A stretch of DNA of 64,000 nucleotides from Lutraria lutraria (GCA_964023205.1 OZ026838.1:24021843-24085842), one strand, 5' to 3'. Positions 11,480-23,125 are shown, counted from the first letter of the stretch. Numbers and translations: made by a program. The notes: generated from the sequence alone by a model not told the origin.

Positions 11480-12615
11480 ACCACTTGAAATGAAAACACG
11501 GCGTCATTACGTCATTATTTAGGCAATTATCGTGCTTTATATTTGGTTTATTTTAAGCGCATGTTAATCTTATGTTTCCATAATGCGATATTTGTAGACC
11601 TTTAACAATTCCAACAATTATAGTTAGGAATGTAATGTACTTTTTTAAAAGCAATAAATGCTTTTGCCGAATTAAGATCAGCACAAGTCTTTCGTCTTCT
11701 CTTAGGAAGTTGTAACGTTACGTATGCAGTCATAAAAATATTAACGTCGATATGTAACCATAATATTAAAATAACAATGTTTCTATGTTTACTCCGTTGT
11801 TTATATTTTAAAGATAACATTTCATGATAATTATTTTTTACAATAAATAAATATATAGTACGGTATTGATTCGTTACATACATTTTTCACACCACAATAA
11901 AAACTATGCTGTAAGTAATATGTATTTTAGAATACATAATAATCAGTTGATATACTGAATATGACCCGTTCAATCACGTTCAGTTAGAAGGGTACAAGTA
12001 TCACGTGATATCTTGGCTTGGTCCATCAATGCCATGACGACTTAGTGTCAGATTTATATGGCTGACACGTAAGCCTCGGCTCCGCAAAATGTAGTAATAA
12101 CCTTTGCGCCGGTGACAAGTTTTAATTGTTTTTCGTAAAAGATTTTTGCAACTTCACAACGACTTCATTCTCACTGAAAGCCTGTATTTTTTCTTAACAT
12201 CCAGGACAAACATAATAAAGCTCCACATGTTGGAATATCAGAAACTGCGTAAGGCGTAACCTGTTCATTTTTAGCAATTTTCGTACGAGGCATTCCTGCG
12301 TGTGTTTACTAATTCTGGATGTTGTTATCTGTTCATGGTTAGACTGTCCGCAAAACCAGGAAAAGGGCGTATTTTTGAATGATGACTTTTGAGTTAAATA
12401 CAAAAATTGGTTTACTGAAGTTCTACAGCCACTGACCTTTCGGCGAAATTTACACACTTCTTTGTCGAGTGACAAACCGCCGTCACGTTTCCTGAAATTT
12501 ATCTGATTTAGTTCAGTATTCGATAAATGTGACAATCAAGAAAATAAAATTTATTAGCGGTGTCAACTGAAAATAATGGTGTGTAGAACGCTGTGAATAA
12601 ATGATCTAGCAAATT
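11480..12615. other. Interior of the TTAA element, no gene seen
   Basis: Open frames here are short and resemble nothing known. No transposase motif was recognised in either strand. Confidence 0.5.
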
Positions 12616-12617
12616 TA

Positions 12618-12930
12618 TAAAAAAAATCCACGCAGAACTCTGGTTGTCATAGCAACCAAAAGAAAATCTTTTAAAATGCATAGATAATTGGTTTGCACAT
12701 ATATGTAGCATTATCTAGTAGACCTCTACTAGGTTTATTCAAATTATGGTCATGTGGGTAAAAATTGGTCCCGCCCCGGAGGGTACTTAATCTTACACAC
12801 AATCATAGATATATGAAATCTTTTAAAATCTTTTTGTCCGGAGCAAGTCCTTGAGCTATGATATTTTGCGTAAAACATTTAAGGCATTTACCAAGTTTGT
12901 TCAAATGATGGCCCCAGGGTCAATTTTTTA
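12618..12930 (+). repeat. Fragment of shared-terminus repeat family C
   Basis: The segments CTCTGGTTGTCATAGCAACC, AGTAGACCTCTACTAGGTTT and CAAGTTTGTTCAAATGATGG match the element at 58625-58974 and parts of 30074-30281 and 52161-52640. Neither canonical end is present. Confidence 0.6.
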
Positions 12931-13294
12931 TTGTTAATAGTCTTCTTTTTGTGAGCGATTATAGGTAAAAAGGTAAGAAGTAAGAGGATAGGTTTATAGT
13001 CTGAAATTTTTATTCATATTCAACCGACTTTCACAAGTTACCCCCCGATCACTTGGTTATAGGCAAGTTCGAGAGTCGCGAGATATGTTTTCAAACCTTA
13101 ACTTTCCATTTACACACACCCGCATTTTGTCTATATACACTCAGTTTGAATGAAAAATACGTTAGTAACATCTTTTCCGCAATTATGTGCATTACATTCG
13201 TGTCCTAACGCAGTAACTGTTTGTAAATTGCATATTTGTATGTGCATTTATCCTGACTTTGTGGCGTGTACACATTTAAACAAAAACGAACATA

Positions 13295-14096
13295 CAGTAA
13301 AACTCGCTTATAACGAAATGCCAGGGGGTATAAAAATTATTTCGCTGTAACCGAGTTTTCATTGTAACCGAGCACACGCTTATAGTGAAATTTCACTGTA
13401 AGTTGCTCACATATAACGAACTTCGTTATAACCTGTATCGGAGGTATAATTCTTCTAGACCTACGTAAATATATGTCATGCAATAAATGAGTAGAAAACC
13501 TTGATGCATATGTATTTTATTCGTGTATTACATTTGATATTGTGAGAAATGTATTTAATTTGAATAAATAAATAAACAACTGTGAGTCAAGTATTCAGTT
13601 TTATTATGTTTTGTATTTAAATGTATTTCTAATCTCTTGTTTCACTACGCACAAAGAAATCCTTTATTGTCTTCTGTTTAATAAACATGAAATAGTTGAC
13701 CGCGAAAACATTGAGAACATACTCAAACAAAATAATTTAAATTGATACACTCCGGTAATCGGTATTTATCACCCGTGAAAACGCTATTGAATTTCATAAC
13801 AATGGAAAGCTACGGGTCAAAATAATATCCAATACGTAATTATCACGGTCAATAAAAGTTTTTGCTTTGATGTTTGAAAAAAATTAGTTTCATTGTAACC
13901 GAGCATATTTCCTCTAAAACATTATTCTGGGGCCAAAAAAAATCATTTCACTGTAACCGAGTTTTCACTGTAACCGAGTTCACTGTAACCGTACATTTTT
14001 ATATAGAATAAAGAAGGCCTCAGCCGGGCCAAAAAAATCGTTTCACTGTAACCGAGTTTTCACTGTAACCGAGTTCGCTGTAAGTGAGTTTTACTG
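13295..14096. mobile_element. Pogo/Tigger-like non-autonomous element, 802 bp
   Basis: TA (13293-13294), CAGTAAAACTCGCTTATAAC, then the complementary end GTGAGTTTTACTG and TA (14097-14098). TA target and CAGT-type ends are typical of pogo/Tigger within Tc1-mariner. Repeats of TTTCACTGTAACCGAG occur near both ends. No transposase is inside. Confidence 0.8.
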
Positions 14097-14284
14097 TATA
14101 CATCTTCGAACATACAGCGTTCCGGATTTTTCTCTTCACAATAATAGTTTCCGTGCATCGATGTCTTCATGGTCAAGTTATAGTATGAATTAGACGATCA
14201 GCCCTTAGATAAAACAACCAAATTTGATGAATATTGCTCCAACCAAACGCTGTCTTTATGTGCAAAAAAATTGAAGTCATTTTG

Positions 14285-14817
14285 GCATGGTATGACTTTA
14301 GGAAACGTTACGTAACTGAAAAAAGTAGCTTGAAGAGGTATAGATTTTTTTCGCTCAATGCGTAGATAAATGAATGTTTTACATAATGTTATTTTTTGAA
14401 AAACGTCTACCACGGCGTTTTAGCTACATTTGCATTTATCTGAATATTTTACGTCGAAAAAACGTACCCATAATGACGTTTTGACGTCGATTAATTTCCG
14501 ACACGCCGGGCGGTCATAGCTATTCAAAGCATTGATGATGATCACTCGGTAGACCGAGGCATTCGCTCATCCGCAAAGTTTGAATTTTCAATTTATGACA
14601 ATTTATAGCAAAGTTACAAGAGGAAAAGTACAACGAGTCATTCACATAGCTGGTACCGCCAGATAGCGTTTTAACGTCGTTTAGTTGCTAGGTTACCGAC
14701 GTCAAACTGTAAAAAGAAATAAATTTTCGTAAGCGCTGCTACTTCGGGTATAATTTCTCCAAATTTCATGCCATCCGAAAAAAATTTCTTTTTTGCCGAG
14801 CAACACCGCGAACTACC
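14285..14817 (-). repeat. Right inverted-repeat arm of the TTAA element, uninterrupted
   Basis: Its inverse matches 10331-10647 and continues directly into 11277-11478, so it records the state before the LTR insertion. Homology stops near CGTAACGTTTCCT on both sides. Confidence 0.82.
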
Positions 14818-14821
14818 TTAA

Positions 14822-14980
14822 TCTTATTTATTATATAATAATTCCACAGATGTCACACACACAAATAAATGTAAATACAAAATGAAACATGGACTCTATG
14901 GAATGATTAGATATGAAGTTTAACAATGATTCAAAATATGCACCACTTATTCTTATCTATTATATAATAATTCCACAGAT
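14822..14980 (+). repeat. Direct repeat of about 30 bp beside two element ends
   Basis: The sequence TATTATATAATAATTCCACA with its flanks occurs at about 14822-14851 and again at 14951-14980. The second copy abuts the next transposon. Confidence 0.7.
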
Positions 14981-15228
14981 CAACGGGTCAACGCAACACT
15001 GGCCTAACTCTGTTTTTTGAAATTTACAGGAGGGTCAAAAAACTGTTTCATATTTGCTATTTTAACAGTTTTGAATTGTATTTTATATTATTTGTCTCAG
15101 AATATATAGATGTAAATACAGGGAAATTATCAAGTAAAAAAAAGAAGAAGAAAAAGAGATATTTAAAACTTAGTGAGTTAGATCTATATGACAATTAAAA
15201 ACTATCAATTTTTTTAAAGCAACTTCAT

Positions 15229-15264
15229 GCAACGCTGGTCTAACTAAAGTTAGAACAGTGTTGC
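15229..15264. repeat. Subterminal palindrome (left side)
   Basis: GCAACGCTGGTCTAACT followed by its near complement AGTTAGAACAGTGTTGC. It resembles the terminal inverted repeat and may be a transposase binding site (inference). Confidence 0.7.
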
Positions 15265-15269
15265 ATTAA

Positions 15270-16150
15270 AAACTTTACATAGAATGTAATAATTCTTTAA
15301 ACGGAAGACTGGTCTATCTGGAAAGGAATAATGAGAGACAATTTGCAACAAACTTTATAATCTTTATTCAAAGCTACTTCTATACAATGTTAGCATTTTA
15401 TGAAGGCAACAGTTATTTTATTAACATAACAGTTATGACCAAATTATTTAGACCACTTCAAAAAATAAATTTAAACAGTTCCAACTAGGAGTTTTGTTGC
15501 CATGATCATAAAGGCAGTTTTTTTTCAAACATTGATTGAACAATGCCGTGTTTGATGACAGTGTTTAACTAGCCAGTAAATAATTTAGCATTAGTATTAT
15601 ATCCGGTGAATTTATAAAATTCATGACTAGAGCAATTTTAAAGGTATATTTCTACAACTATAAACATATTAAAAGTATAACAATTATTAAGAAAAAAACA
15701 TGCAAAATAACCTTAAAGAGGACAGTAACTTTTACTAACAAACATCTAAAGTCTTTATTTTTTCGTTTTTTATTAAAAAATATGCATAGACTTTTGAACC
15801 CAGATATATATCCCATCAATACCACATTTTAAGAAAACTATACTATAATGTATAATGATAATCATTAATAAGATGTAAGCATTCTCTGTATAAAACATGT
15901 CCTAGCTGTCTCAAAACAATTCACTTTTTTAGTATTAGATATTTCTGGAAAAGGTTCAGCAATTATCAGCAAAATGATTAAGTAGTAAGTTCACTTCTGA
16001 TAATATTATGTATATTATTCAAGAATATACCATGTATACACAATAAAGTAAGTATGAACTGTAAACAGAGTTATGTGTTACATTTTGTACATGTGAAACA
16101 CAATATTTTACCATTTCAGAGGCAAAATTACACATTCCCAATTACATCAG
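15270..16150. other. Non-coding 3' part of the 5.65-kb transposon
   Basis: AT-rich, with no protein similarity recognised in either strand. Confidence 0.5.
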
Positions 16151-16154
16151 TATC

Positions 16155-17862
16155 TTAATCATGTGGTAAGAATAAGTAAAATGCATGGTGACTTTGAGGA
16201 ATGATGTTTCGCCGACACAAATAAAGCAGATCTGTATACTTATCTCTTGAGACAGGTATTGGTTCATCTCTCATCTGTACTAGTTTCAGCTTATTTGCAC
16301 TTACCTTGGATCTGCATCTTTTCAGAAGATCAACCTGTTTAGTTGTACCAGCATGGTCAGTCTGATACTCAAAAACATTACCCAGTGCTGATGACAGATG
16401 GAAACATCTAACTTTCCCCCAGTAGAGTTTTTCATTTTTAGAATTGTAGTCAAAATTTTTCAGATTTTGTGACATGATTTTAAAATCATAAAAGTCTGAC
16501 ATGGACATCTCTTTAACGACATATGGATTCTTGTACCTGGCAGTTCTAATTATACCAGCCCATTGTGATGTAGAATAAACTTCAATGTTTCTGCTGATAT
16601 TTTCTATGGATGCATGGATAGAGTCATTTTCGTTAAATGTATGACCTTTTTCAAGGTACCTGTGTGTAATACTATCAATGTCATACTTTTTTAAACAATA
16701 CCACATCATTGTTACATAGTACCTGTTTTTGTTTTGACCCTGACAGTTATCGCTGTAAAATACAAACTGTCTGAAACCATTTCTGCTCTTTTTGGCAATA
16801 AATGAATGGACACAAGAGGCTATTTCTGACCCACCCCGTTTTGCAATAGTTTCATTCCAGGTGTAACAATACCCATCCTTATTACCTAGGTCATATATTG
16901 TAAAGTTAAATGTGCTCAGACGGCGCTTGTAATAAACACAGGACTCAAAACATTTGGGTGTCAGGAGAATTTGCTCCAGATCAAAGCATGCAGCACAGAC
17001 ATTCTGTGACAAACTGGCATTTTCCTTGTCATGTAACTTAAGTTTCTGATTAGATTTCTGATATGGTCAAGATAATCTGCTTCCATACATTCTTTTTGCA
17101 TGATGTTTGCATTTTTATAGAAGTACACAGGTCACATTGATCTTTCAATGGCTTGTGGAATGCTATATTGTATTCGACATTTAATATTCTACGGTAAATA
17201 TGAATTTTTACAGCACATATTGACTGAGATGTGCAATGTTCTTGGTACAGGTTATGCTTTTTTTTTTCACACTCAGATTACCAGGTAAATATTGTTTTTT
17301 TGAATCTCTTCTACAATAATGACTTTCTACAGGTTTGAATGATTCAATGTGAGCCCTTACTTGTTCCAGTTGCTCTGAGGCTGTTTGGTTCGGTCTTGAA
17401 CTATGTTTTCCTCGTTTATCACCCTCACACATACCTATTAAAGTTTGCTTCTGTGTACAGTTGCTATAAATCTTGGTGTTACATCTAAAGTATGTAAAAA
17501 AAAGTTTTACAAACCTTTGGACAAGATATGAATCCATTTTCCTCCCTTTTGGGCATAGACCATTGGATTGAATTCTGTCGCTTTGAAGTGTTAGTAGTGG
17601 TACATTTTTTTGTAACCAGAACTGCATGCTTAGAAATGAAATTATGCTGTTTTGTTACATCACCCATCTGCCAGAAACAATGGAACAACTTATGCCTGTC
17701 AGATTCAGAAAACTTTTCCTTACATCGAATTCTACACCTTGTTCCACAACCAGGCTTTATAAACCTTGATGACCTTACCTTACCTGTCCTTGAAATATAG
17801 CTTTGACCTTCATTTCTTCTACGCTTCATGATGTTCCGCCTCCATTTAGCAGTGTTAAGCAT
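16155..17862 (-). pseudogene. DUF7869-like transposase region (frameshifted)
   Basis: The N-terminal part (17862 to about 17500) has a basic run, CGTRCRIRCKEKFSESDR and HCFWQMGDVTKQHNFI. Next come GDKRGKHSS and SHYCRRDSKKQYLPGNLSV (about 17290-17420), a Cys-containing segment HKPLKDQCDLCTSIK (about 17100), and the C-terminal block 16155-17012 with FYSDNCQGQNKNRYYV and KGHTFNENDSIHASIE. This order is that of the DUF7869-type proteins common in invertebrate genomes; the acidic residues of YSDN and HASIE could be part of an RNase H-like active site (inference). At least three frame changes occur, one in a T run near 17495 and others near 17450 and 17060. It continues in strand and order from the protease-domain part upstream. 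Confidence 0.68.
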
Positions 17863-18037
17863 TCTCTTTCGGCATCTACCTCTCCTTGTATCATTTTCTA
17901 AGTCTTCAATATTACTGTCAGCACAACTTCAGATTCACCATTTTCAGATTCATCATTACTTACCCTATCTGCAGTCCCATCATCAATATCATTATCATCA
18001 CCTATACTGGTTTCTTGCATTTGGTTAGTACTTACTG

Positions 18038-19036
18038 TTACACCTTTCGACTTTTTGGAAAATGAATCAGTGGTATGTTGTCCTCATAATCTGTATCATT
18101 GTCATAATCATCATTATCATCATCATCATCATCATCATCAATAAAATCATCATCATACCTGTCAAATGCATTTATATCTATTGATTTTAATAGAGTTGAA
18201 GATTCATTGAACTGATCAAGTGTATTATCAATAGAGAAGTACATGTACTCAAAGATATATTGCTGATACCTGAACCTGAAACAGAAACATCAGTGTCTGA
18301 TTCTGACGACTGAACCAAAGGTTGTTGTGCTAGGTACAGTCTACAAGTAACTTCCCCTTCACTGACAGAAGAAAAACCTGAAAAATCTGATTCAGCATCA
18401 CTGTCATCATTCATGGAATTTGACATAGAAATTGATACAATCTCAAAATTAAAATCATTATTACAGCCTGACATTGTAGAAGCCAGATGTTTAATAAATA
18501 AACACAAATTTGATACAGATTTATAAACTGTCATTGTTGCTAATCCTTCGGCCATAACCATTCCAGTTTCGGATCTGGAATGAGGGTCAAAGAAGTAAAA
18601 TTGATTTTTTTTTTTTTTTAAAGCACTGGTATAAGCAGGTCTGCATTTCCCATAGTGAACAGACAACATTCATGATCATTTGATACATGACATTGTTTAT
18701 TTAGTGCATCACTGATTGTGAAAAATGGTTCATCTGTTATACTTTTCTGAACTGAACCAGAAAGAGGAACACCTTTTAAGACAGCCATTGAACAAATTTT
18801 GTCTGGAACATCTTCAATTGCAAGGTACTTATTTCCTGTTTTGGTCGTAATGTCACAGTACAAGTAATCCCCGGAGACCAGGATTCTGTCCATTGTCTCT
18901 TGCACCCAATTTGAAGGAGGTTGTTGATAGCTTTGCCAGATGGCTAAAACAGAATTGGCCACACATTGTTGGCCACTTCCTTCAAAGGAGCTGTGCCCCT
19001 GATGCTTTGAGGCCTGTAGCATGCTGTTACTCAGCT
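18038..19036 (-). pseudogene. Papain-like (peptidase C76-like) domain and acidic linker of the same transposon
   Basis: The segment starts after a good splice acceptor (TTTTTTTCTTCATAG, exon from 19036). It shows GSGQQCVANSVLAIW (putative nucleophile Cys), ETMDRILVSGDYLY, YLAIEDVPDKI and, after a frame change at the A run near 18605, FYFFDPHSRSETG (putative catalytic His). That layout resembles the cysteine protease domain at the N-terminus of herpesvirus large tegument proteins, which also occurs in some invertebrate transposon proteins. Such enzymes remove ubiquitin or NEDD8. A Ser/Asp-rich tail and a run of Asp codons (about 18105-18145) lead to the DUF7869-like part. Upstream exons were not found. 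Confidence 0.6.
18105..18145 (-). repeat. Trinucleotide repeat coding for poly-Asp
   Basis: CAT/ATC repeat within the acidic linker, giving eight or more Asp codons in a row on the minus strand. Confidence 0.8.
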
Positions 19037-19530
19037 CTATGAAGAAAAAAAGGAATGGAAAATTATTACCATTACACTGTTTAAATTAATTTTTAATGAA
19101 AGTTATTAAATTTCAGCAACAGGACATATGACTGATAACTTTAAATTTAATGTCCAATAATTCTTATTTTACACTTAATTAAGGATGCAAGTTCTGCATT
19201 ATTTGGTTAAGTCAGGTAATACAGAAAACGAAAGAAATATTATGTCGATTTTGGCTCTATTAACTTCTATTTTTAGGTTCAATAATTTATTTAAAGGTAA
19301 AATTATCATTATATGGACCACATACACATTTAATTTCAATATGAATATCCTAGTAGAATTTTCTACATAGCAATTAATTAAGTGTAAGGACAAACTAAAG
19401 TATTTAACAAAAATTTAAAACCATCATTTGTATGTATATACAGGCTACAAACAAGCTAAGCAAGCATTTAAGTCATGGTAGGAGCTAATTAATCAGTCCT
19501 GCTCCCTGATACATGCACCCTTCAAGGCTA

Positions 19531-19689
19531 CAGTCAAACCTGTGAACAAAGGCATTCTTTGGAGAGATAGAATATGGCCTTTATTCAAGTCATTTTGCTG
19601 GTCAAGTATTCAATAATAATTTTTCGAAGAATGGCCTTTGTTCACAATTGACCTTTATTTAGAGGTGCCTGCTAACACAGGTTTGACTA
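19531..19689. mobile_element. Short pogo-like MITE in the intron of the transposon gene
   Basis: TA, then CAGTCAAACCTGTG, and at the other end CACAGGTTTGACTA, then TA. About 159 bp, no coding capacity. Confidence 0.65.
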
Positions 19690-20356
19690 TAGCCTGGTCA
19701 AGAAAAAAGGGTCTGCAAGGTAAAAACTGAGTTTTCGAATATTTTAAATTAAGTAAGAAGAAAAGCTTTTCTGTCTTACATCCTTTATTTCATGTAGAAA
19801 TATATGATGTTAACTGAATTAATTATACTAATATAATTATTTGTCATAGAAGTAAATAAATCAAATCATGCTTGCTTAGTTTTCTGACATCAGTAATCTT
19901 AGAACCTTCTTTGATAGACAATGCTCAAATAATTTTTGTTCCAAAAAATAAAATGGTTATGAATGGATAAAGTTTGAGAATACATCAAGTTAGCATTAAA
20001 AGAAATGATATTTGTGCAATTTCTGCCCGAAGACGTTAATAGGTTCTCCTATGTCCTATGTCACTTGTGGGAATCAAACTCTCAACCCTTGACATTAAAG
20101 TTAATTGACACAGATCTTTAGATCTTTTTCTTTCAAAATCCTGTTTAAAGCAATTATTTGTAAAGGAAATTATCTTACCTTTTCTCAGCTGATGTAACTC
20201 TAAGGCTTTAATTTCTACTGTAAAATGTCTTCAAAAATGTCTGTAAACTGTATTTTTGTAGTTGACAGTCACATTGACAATGTCACTCAACTGATCTGTG
20301 ATGTCACAACTTAGCTATGACATCATCTTTTTTTCTTGGAATTATTGATTATTAAT

Positions 20357-20455
20357 AGCAACACTGAGCTAACTGAAGTTGGATCAAGGTTGCTAAATGA
20401 GATACCTAATTTATTAAATGCAACGTAGTGCTAACTCAAGATAGCACTCTGTTGC
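20357..20455. repeat. Two subterminal palindromes (right side)
   Basis: 20357-20394 reads AGCAACACTGAGCTAACT... and closes with GGTTGCT; 20420-20455 reads GCAACGTAGTGCTAACT... and closes with CTGTTGC. Both mirror the unit at 15229-15264. Confidence 0.65.
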
Positions 20456-20632
20456 ATTAAATAAATATAATAAAATGAGATAGATCAAAATGCCAACTGG
20501 CCCTTTGACCCCTTAAATTTTAGAATGATCTTCTAATTTTTTGTTACAATGTGTATTTTGTTAAAATTAAAATGAATTAAAAAGTCATTTTCGGAAAAAA
20601 TCAAGTTGGACCAGTGTTGCGTTCACCCGTCG

Positions 20633-21169
20633 ATGGGTCATCTTGGGTCAAAAACTAGGTCGCTAGGTCAAATCTTATGAAAAACCATGTTAACACTGTA
20701 GATATCACAGTTATTATTGGATCTTCACCAAACTTCATTAAATCGTTTGTTTTAATGATATAACGGTCAAGTATAAATATGGGTCATCTGGGATCAATAA
20801 CTAGGTCACCAGGTCAAATCTTAGGAAAACTTTGTTAACACTGTAGATGTCACAGTTTTAATTGGATCTTCACCAAACCTTGTCAGAATGATTGTCTCAA
20901 TGATATGTGGGTCAAGGTTGAACATGGGTCAGCCGGGGAAAAAAACCAGGTCACAAGGTCAAATCTTAAGAAAACCTTATTAACACTGTAGATGTCAAAT
21001 TTTGATCGTATCTTCACCAAACCTAGCCAGAATGTTTGCCTTATTTATATGTAAGTTCTAACATGGGTCATCTGGGGTCAAAAACTAGGTCACCGGTTAA
21101 AAACAATGTTTTAATGAGTGAACAGTGATTGTCATGTGAGCGATATAGGGCCATCTTGGCCCTCTTGTT
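20633..21169 (+). repeat. Family A repeat, copy A2 (5' truncated)
   Basis: It enters mid-unit (ATGGGTCATCTTGGGTC) right at the end of the 5.65-kb transposon and finishes with the canonical 3' hairpin AGGGCCATCTTGGCCCT then CTTGTT. Confidence 0.85.
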
Positions 21170-21513
21170 TTAATGATATAATCATCAAGAACAAATATGG
21201 GTCATCTGGGGTCAATAACTAGGTCACCAGGTCAAATCTTAGGAAAGCTTTGTTAACACTGTTGATGTCACAGTTTTGACTGGATCTTCACCAAACCTTG
21301 TCAGAATGTTTGCCTCAATGATATGCGGGTCAAGGTTGAATATGGGTCAGCCGGGGTCAAAAACTGGCTCACCAGGTCATATCTTAGGTAAAAATCTTGT
21401 AAAAGCTCTATATTGCATGGTTTTTATTGGATCTTGGCCAAACCTTGTCTGATTGTTCGTCTCAATGATATTAAGAATAAGTTGAAATAGGTCATCTAGG
21501 GTAAAAAACTAGG
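21170..21513 (+). repeat. Family A repeat, copy A3 (internal units only)
   Basis: It begins mid-unit immediately after the 3' end of A2 and breaks off at a T run. About 2.3 units of ~147 bp. Confidence 0.8.
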
Positions 21514-21775
21514 TCTTTTTTTTATAAAGCTGCGATTATTCGCCAATCAACTCCAACTTTGAGATAAAAAACTCAAACTACATGCTGATTAGAGTCACGG
21601 GGACAAAAATTTAGTTTGACATAGACGAAATTTGAAGATAAGTGAATTGGAGGTAAGCAGATTAATTTCATATAGAGAAAGAGCAACAAAAACGGGACCC
21701 AAAGAAACAGTTTGACATATTATTAACCAAAATTTTGATATAAGCGAGTTTGACGTAACAAATTCAACTGTAATA
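21514..21775. repeat. Possible pogo/Tigger-like element end
   Basis: On the minus strand the right end reads TACAGTTGAATTTGTTACG then TCAAACTCGCTTATATC, similar in style to the CAGTAAAACTCGCTTATAAC end at 13295. The partner end is not clear. Confidence 0.35.
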
Positions 21776-22105
21776 CATAAAATTTATAAGTACACAGTGG
21801 AAGACAATTATAAATTCAGATTACAGACATGAAGTCATTAACAGATACAATAATTACACTACATTAATTATCCATTTCAGTGAAATACCTGTCACAGATC
21901 ATGATGTTTCTATCCCGAAACAGCTGAGATCAAGCCCTGTGCCGTACCTTTTGTGGGAGACAACTTATCATACCACCTATGCTGATACACCAGTAGGCTA
22001 ACATGTGGTTGGTAGTATGCTCTCATATCAAGTAAGTATAGTTACAGTATCACTTTCAAGATAATATTACTGTTAATGATTATTATAATTACCGTACTTG
22101 ATCAG

Positions 22106-22620
22106 TTAGCCTTTCAAGTTTGAGACAAAACAACACACTGACCATACTTGACTGATGCAAGTAAAAAGACTAAGATCTATCCTATGAGACAGAATGTTAA
22201 AATTTTTAATACGGGCTATAGCTTGCTCAACATGCACACAGTGTTTTGCTATCTTTTCAGTTGAGTTAGCCTCAGCTTGACTAAGTTGCACCTCTTTCTG
22301 ACCAAATGCTGGAATATTAAGTTTTAGACCCAATTCTTTGATCTCATCAGAGATGTGGTAGCCTTTGTTAACCATGACAGTGTCACCTTCTAGCATTTTT
22401 TTCCACATTCCTATTTGAAATTGACCCTGAAAAAAGCATTGATGCAAATATTACTGAACCTCTGGGGTCAATACCAACTAAACCCTCCAGGGTGTTACAA
22501 GACTTGTCATCAGAATAACACTGGCTCTGACAAGTCAATGAGCTAGGTCTAAATTTTTAGTTCAGTACCATCTATAATAATCAATGTTGTTGGAAATTCT
22601 ACCTTAAATGCCTGGGGCAT
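22106..22620 (-). pseudogene. ISL2EU/Harbinger-like transposase, DDE_Tnp_4 domain (broken)
   Basis: Reading the minus strand: FPTTLIIIDGTELK (first catalytic Asp) near 22600, then NTLEGLVGIDPRGSVIF near 22480, then GDTVMVNKGYHISDEI, LGLKLNIPAFG and VEQAIARIKNFNIL in the open frame ending at 22106. These are the ordered motifs of the DDE_Tnp_4 family. A frame change lies near 22420, and the Asp normally seen in the DRGF/DKGF motif is Asn here (VNKGY). The matching N-terminal HTH domain lies at 23818-23928. Dead copy. Confidence 0.78.
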
Positions 22621-22689
22621 ATCCTATCAATTATAACTTCTCCATGTGTCCAGATCGAAACTGAACCACACCAGTCCTGTAAAACATGT

Positions 22690-22800
22690 ACTGCACCCTG
22701 TTTCAAAACACAGTGTTCTCTCTCTTGAGCAACATTTTGCGGACACCGGCAGATTGGTTGTTGTAGAGAGGGAGTTGTTATAGAGAGGGAACAGTTTGTT
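22690..22800. repeat. Degraded MITE fragment (CTCTCTTGAGCAAC type)
   Basis: CTCTCTCTTGAGCAAC and TTGTTGTAGAGAGGGAG are inverted partners, like the AACCTCTCC elements at 31929, 37046 and 52733. It lies inside the broken transposase gene. Confidence 0.45.
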
Positions 22801-23021
22801 AAACTGATCTGTGAGGAACTCTGTACATTTGTATAGATATATGTGTTGATATAATCAGAATACTGTATGAACTTGCTTTAATAGATTTTAGTCTTCATAT
22901 ATAATTTTTTACTAGTTTTGATTTGTAATGTTTCAGCCCATAATTTCTGAATTCTAAACTGAACAATTTACTACTAAGCATATGCACATAATTCATTTGT
23001 CCATATTTACCTGAATTTGTG

Positions 23022-23125
23022 TACAACCACAACTAAAGTGATCAGCTACAGACTGAGCAGATCTACCATGCTCAAGCATCTTAGTTGCAGCTACACGCTG
23101 TTTTAATGTTAGATAATATTCTTCT
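23022..23125 (-). pseudogene. Tigger/CENP-B-like HTH (Psq) exon fragment
   Basis: On the minus strand LTLKQRVAATKMLEHGRSAQ then SVADHFSCGCTQIQ, a helix-turn-helix of the pogo/Tigger N-terminus, followed by a splice-donor-like CAG|GTAAAT. No DDE domain of this class was found nearby, so it is an isolated piece. Confidence 0.55.

Larger units (their letters stand above)
10331..14817. mobile_element. Non-autonomous TTAA-targeting transposon with ~520-bp inverted repeats
   Basis: It is flanked by TTAA at 10327-10330 and 14818-14821. The ends are GGTAGTTCGCGG... and its complement. The left arm, 10331-10647 plus 11273-11478, is split by an LTR; the right arm, 14285-14817, is uninterrupted. TTAA duplication is the hallmark of piggyBac and a few other superfamilies. 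The interior (11480-14284) holds no transposase, only other repeats, so the element is a deletion derivative or a MITE-like form. The inverted arms differ at many sites, so it is older than the LTR insertion. Confidence 0.78.
14981..20632. mobile_element. 5.65-kb DNA transposon encoding protease-domain and DUF7869-like proteins
   Basis: Terminal inverted repeats: left CAACGGGTCAACGCAACACT, right complement CGACGGGTGAACGCAACACT, then GG(C/T)C(T/C)AACT. Subterminal palindromes with the same GCAAC...GTTGC signature occur inside both ends. A minus-strand gene, 16155-19036, fills the centre. Short MITEs at 48796 and 50767 have related ends and 4-bp target duplications; the large element itself has no clear duplication. 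The right end abuts a family A repeat. I cannot assign the superfamily. Confidence 0.75.

Noticed and set aside
11602..14413. Transposase inside the first TTAA element
   Set aside because: None of the open frames shows a DDE/D or zinc-finger motif of piggyBac or related families.
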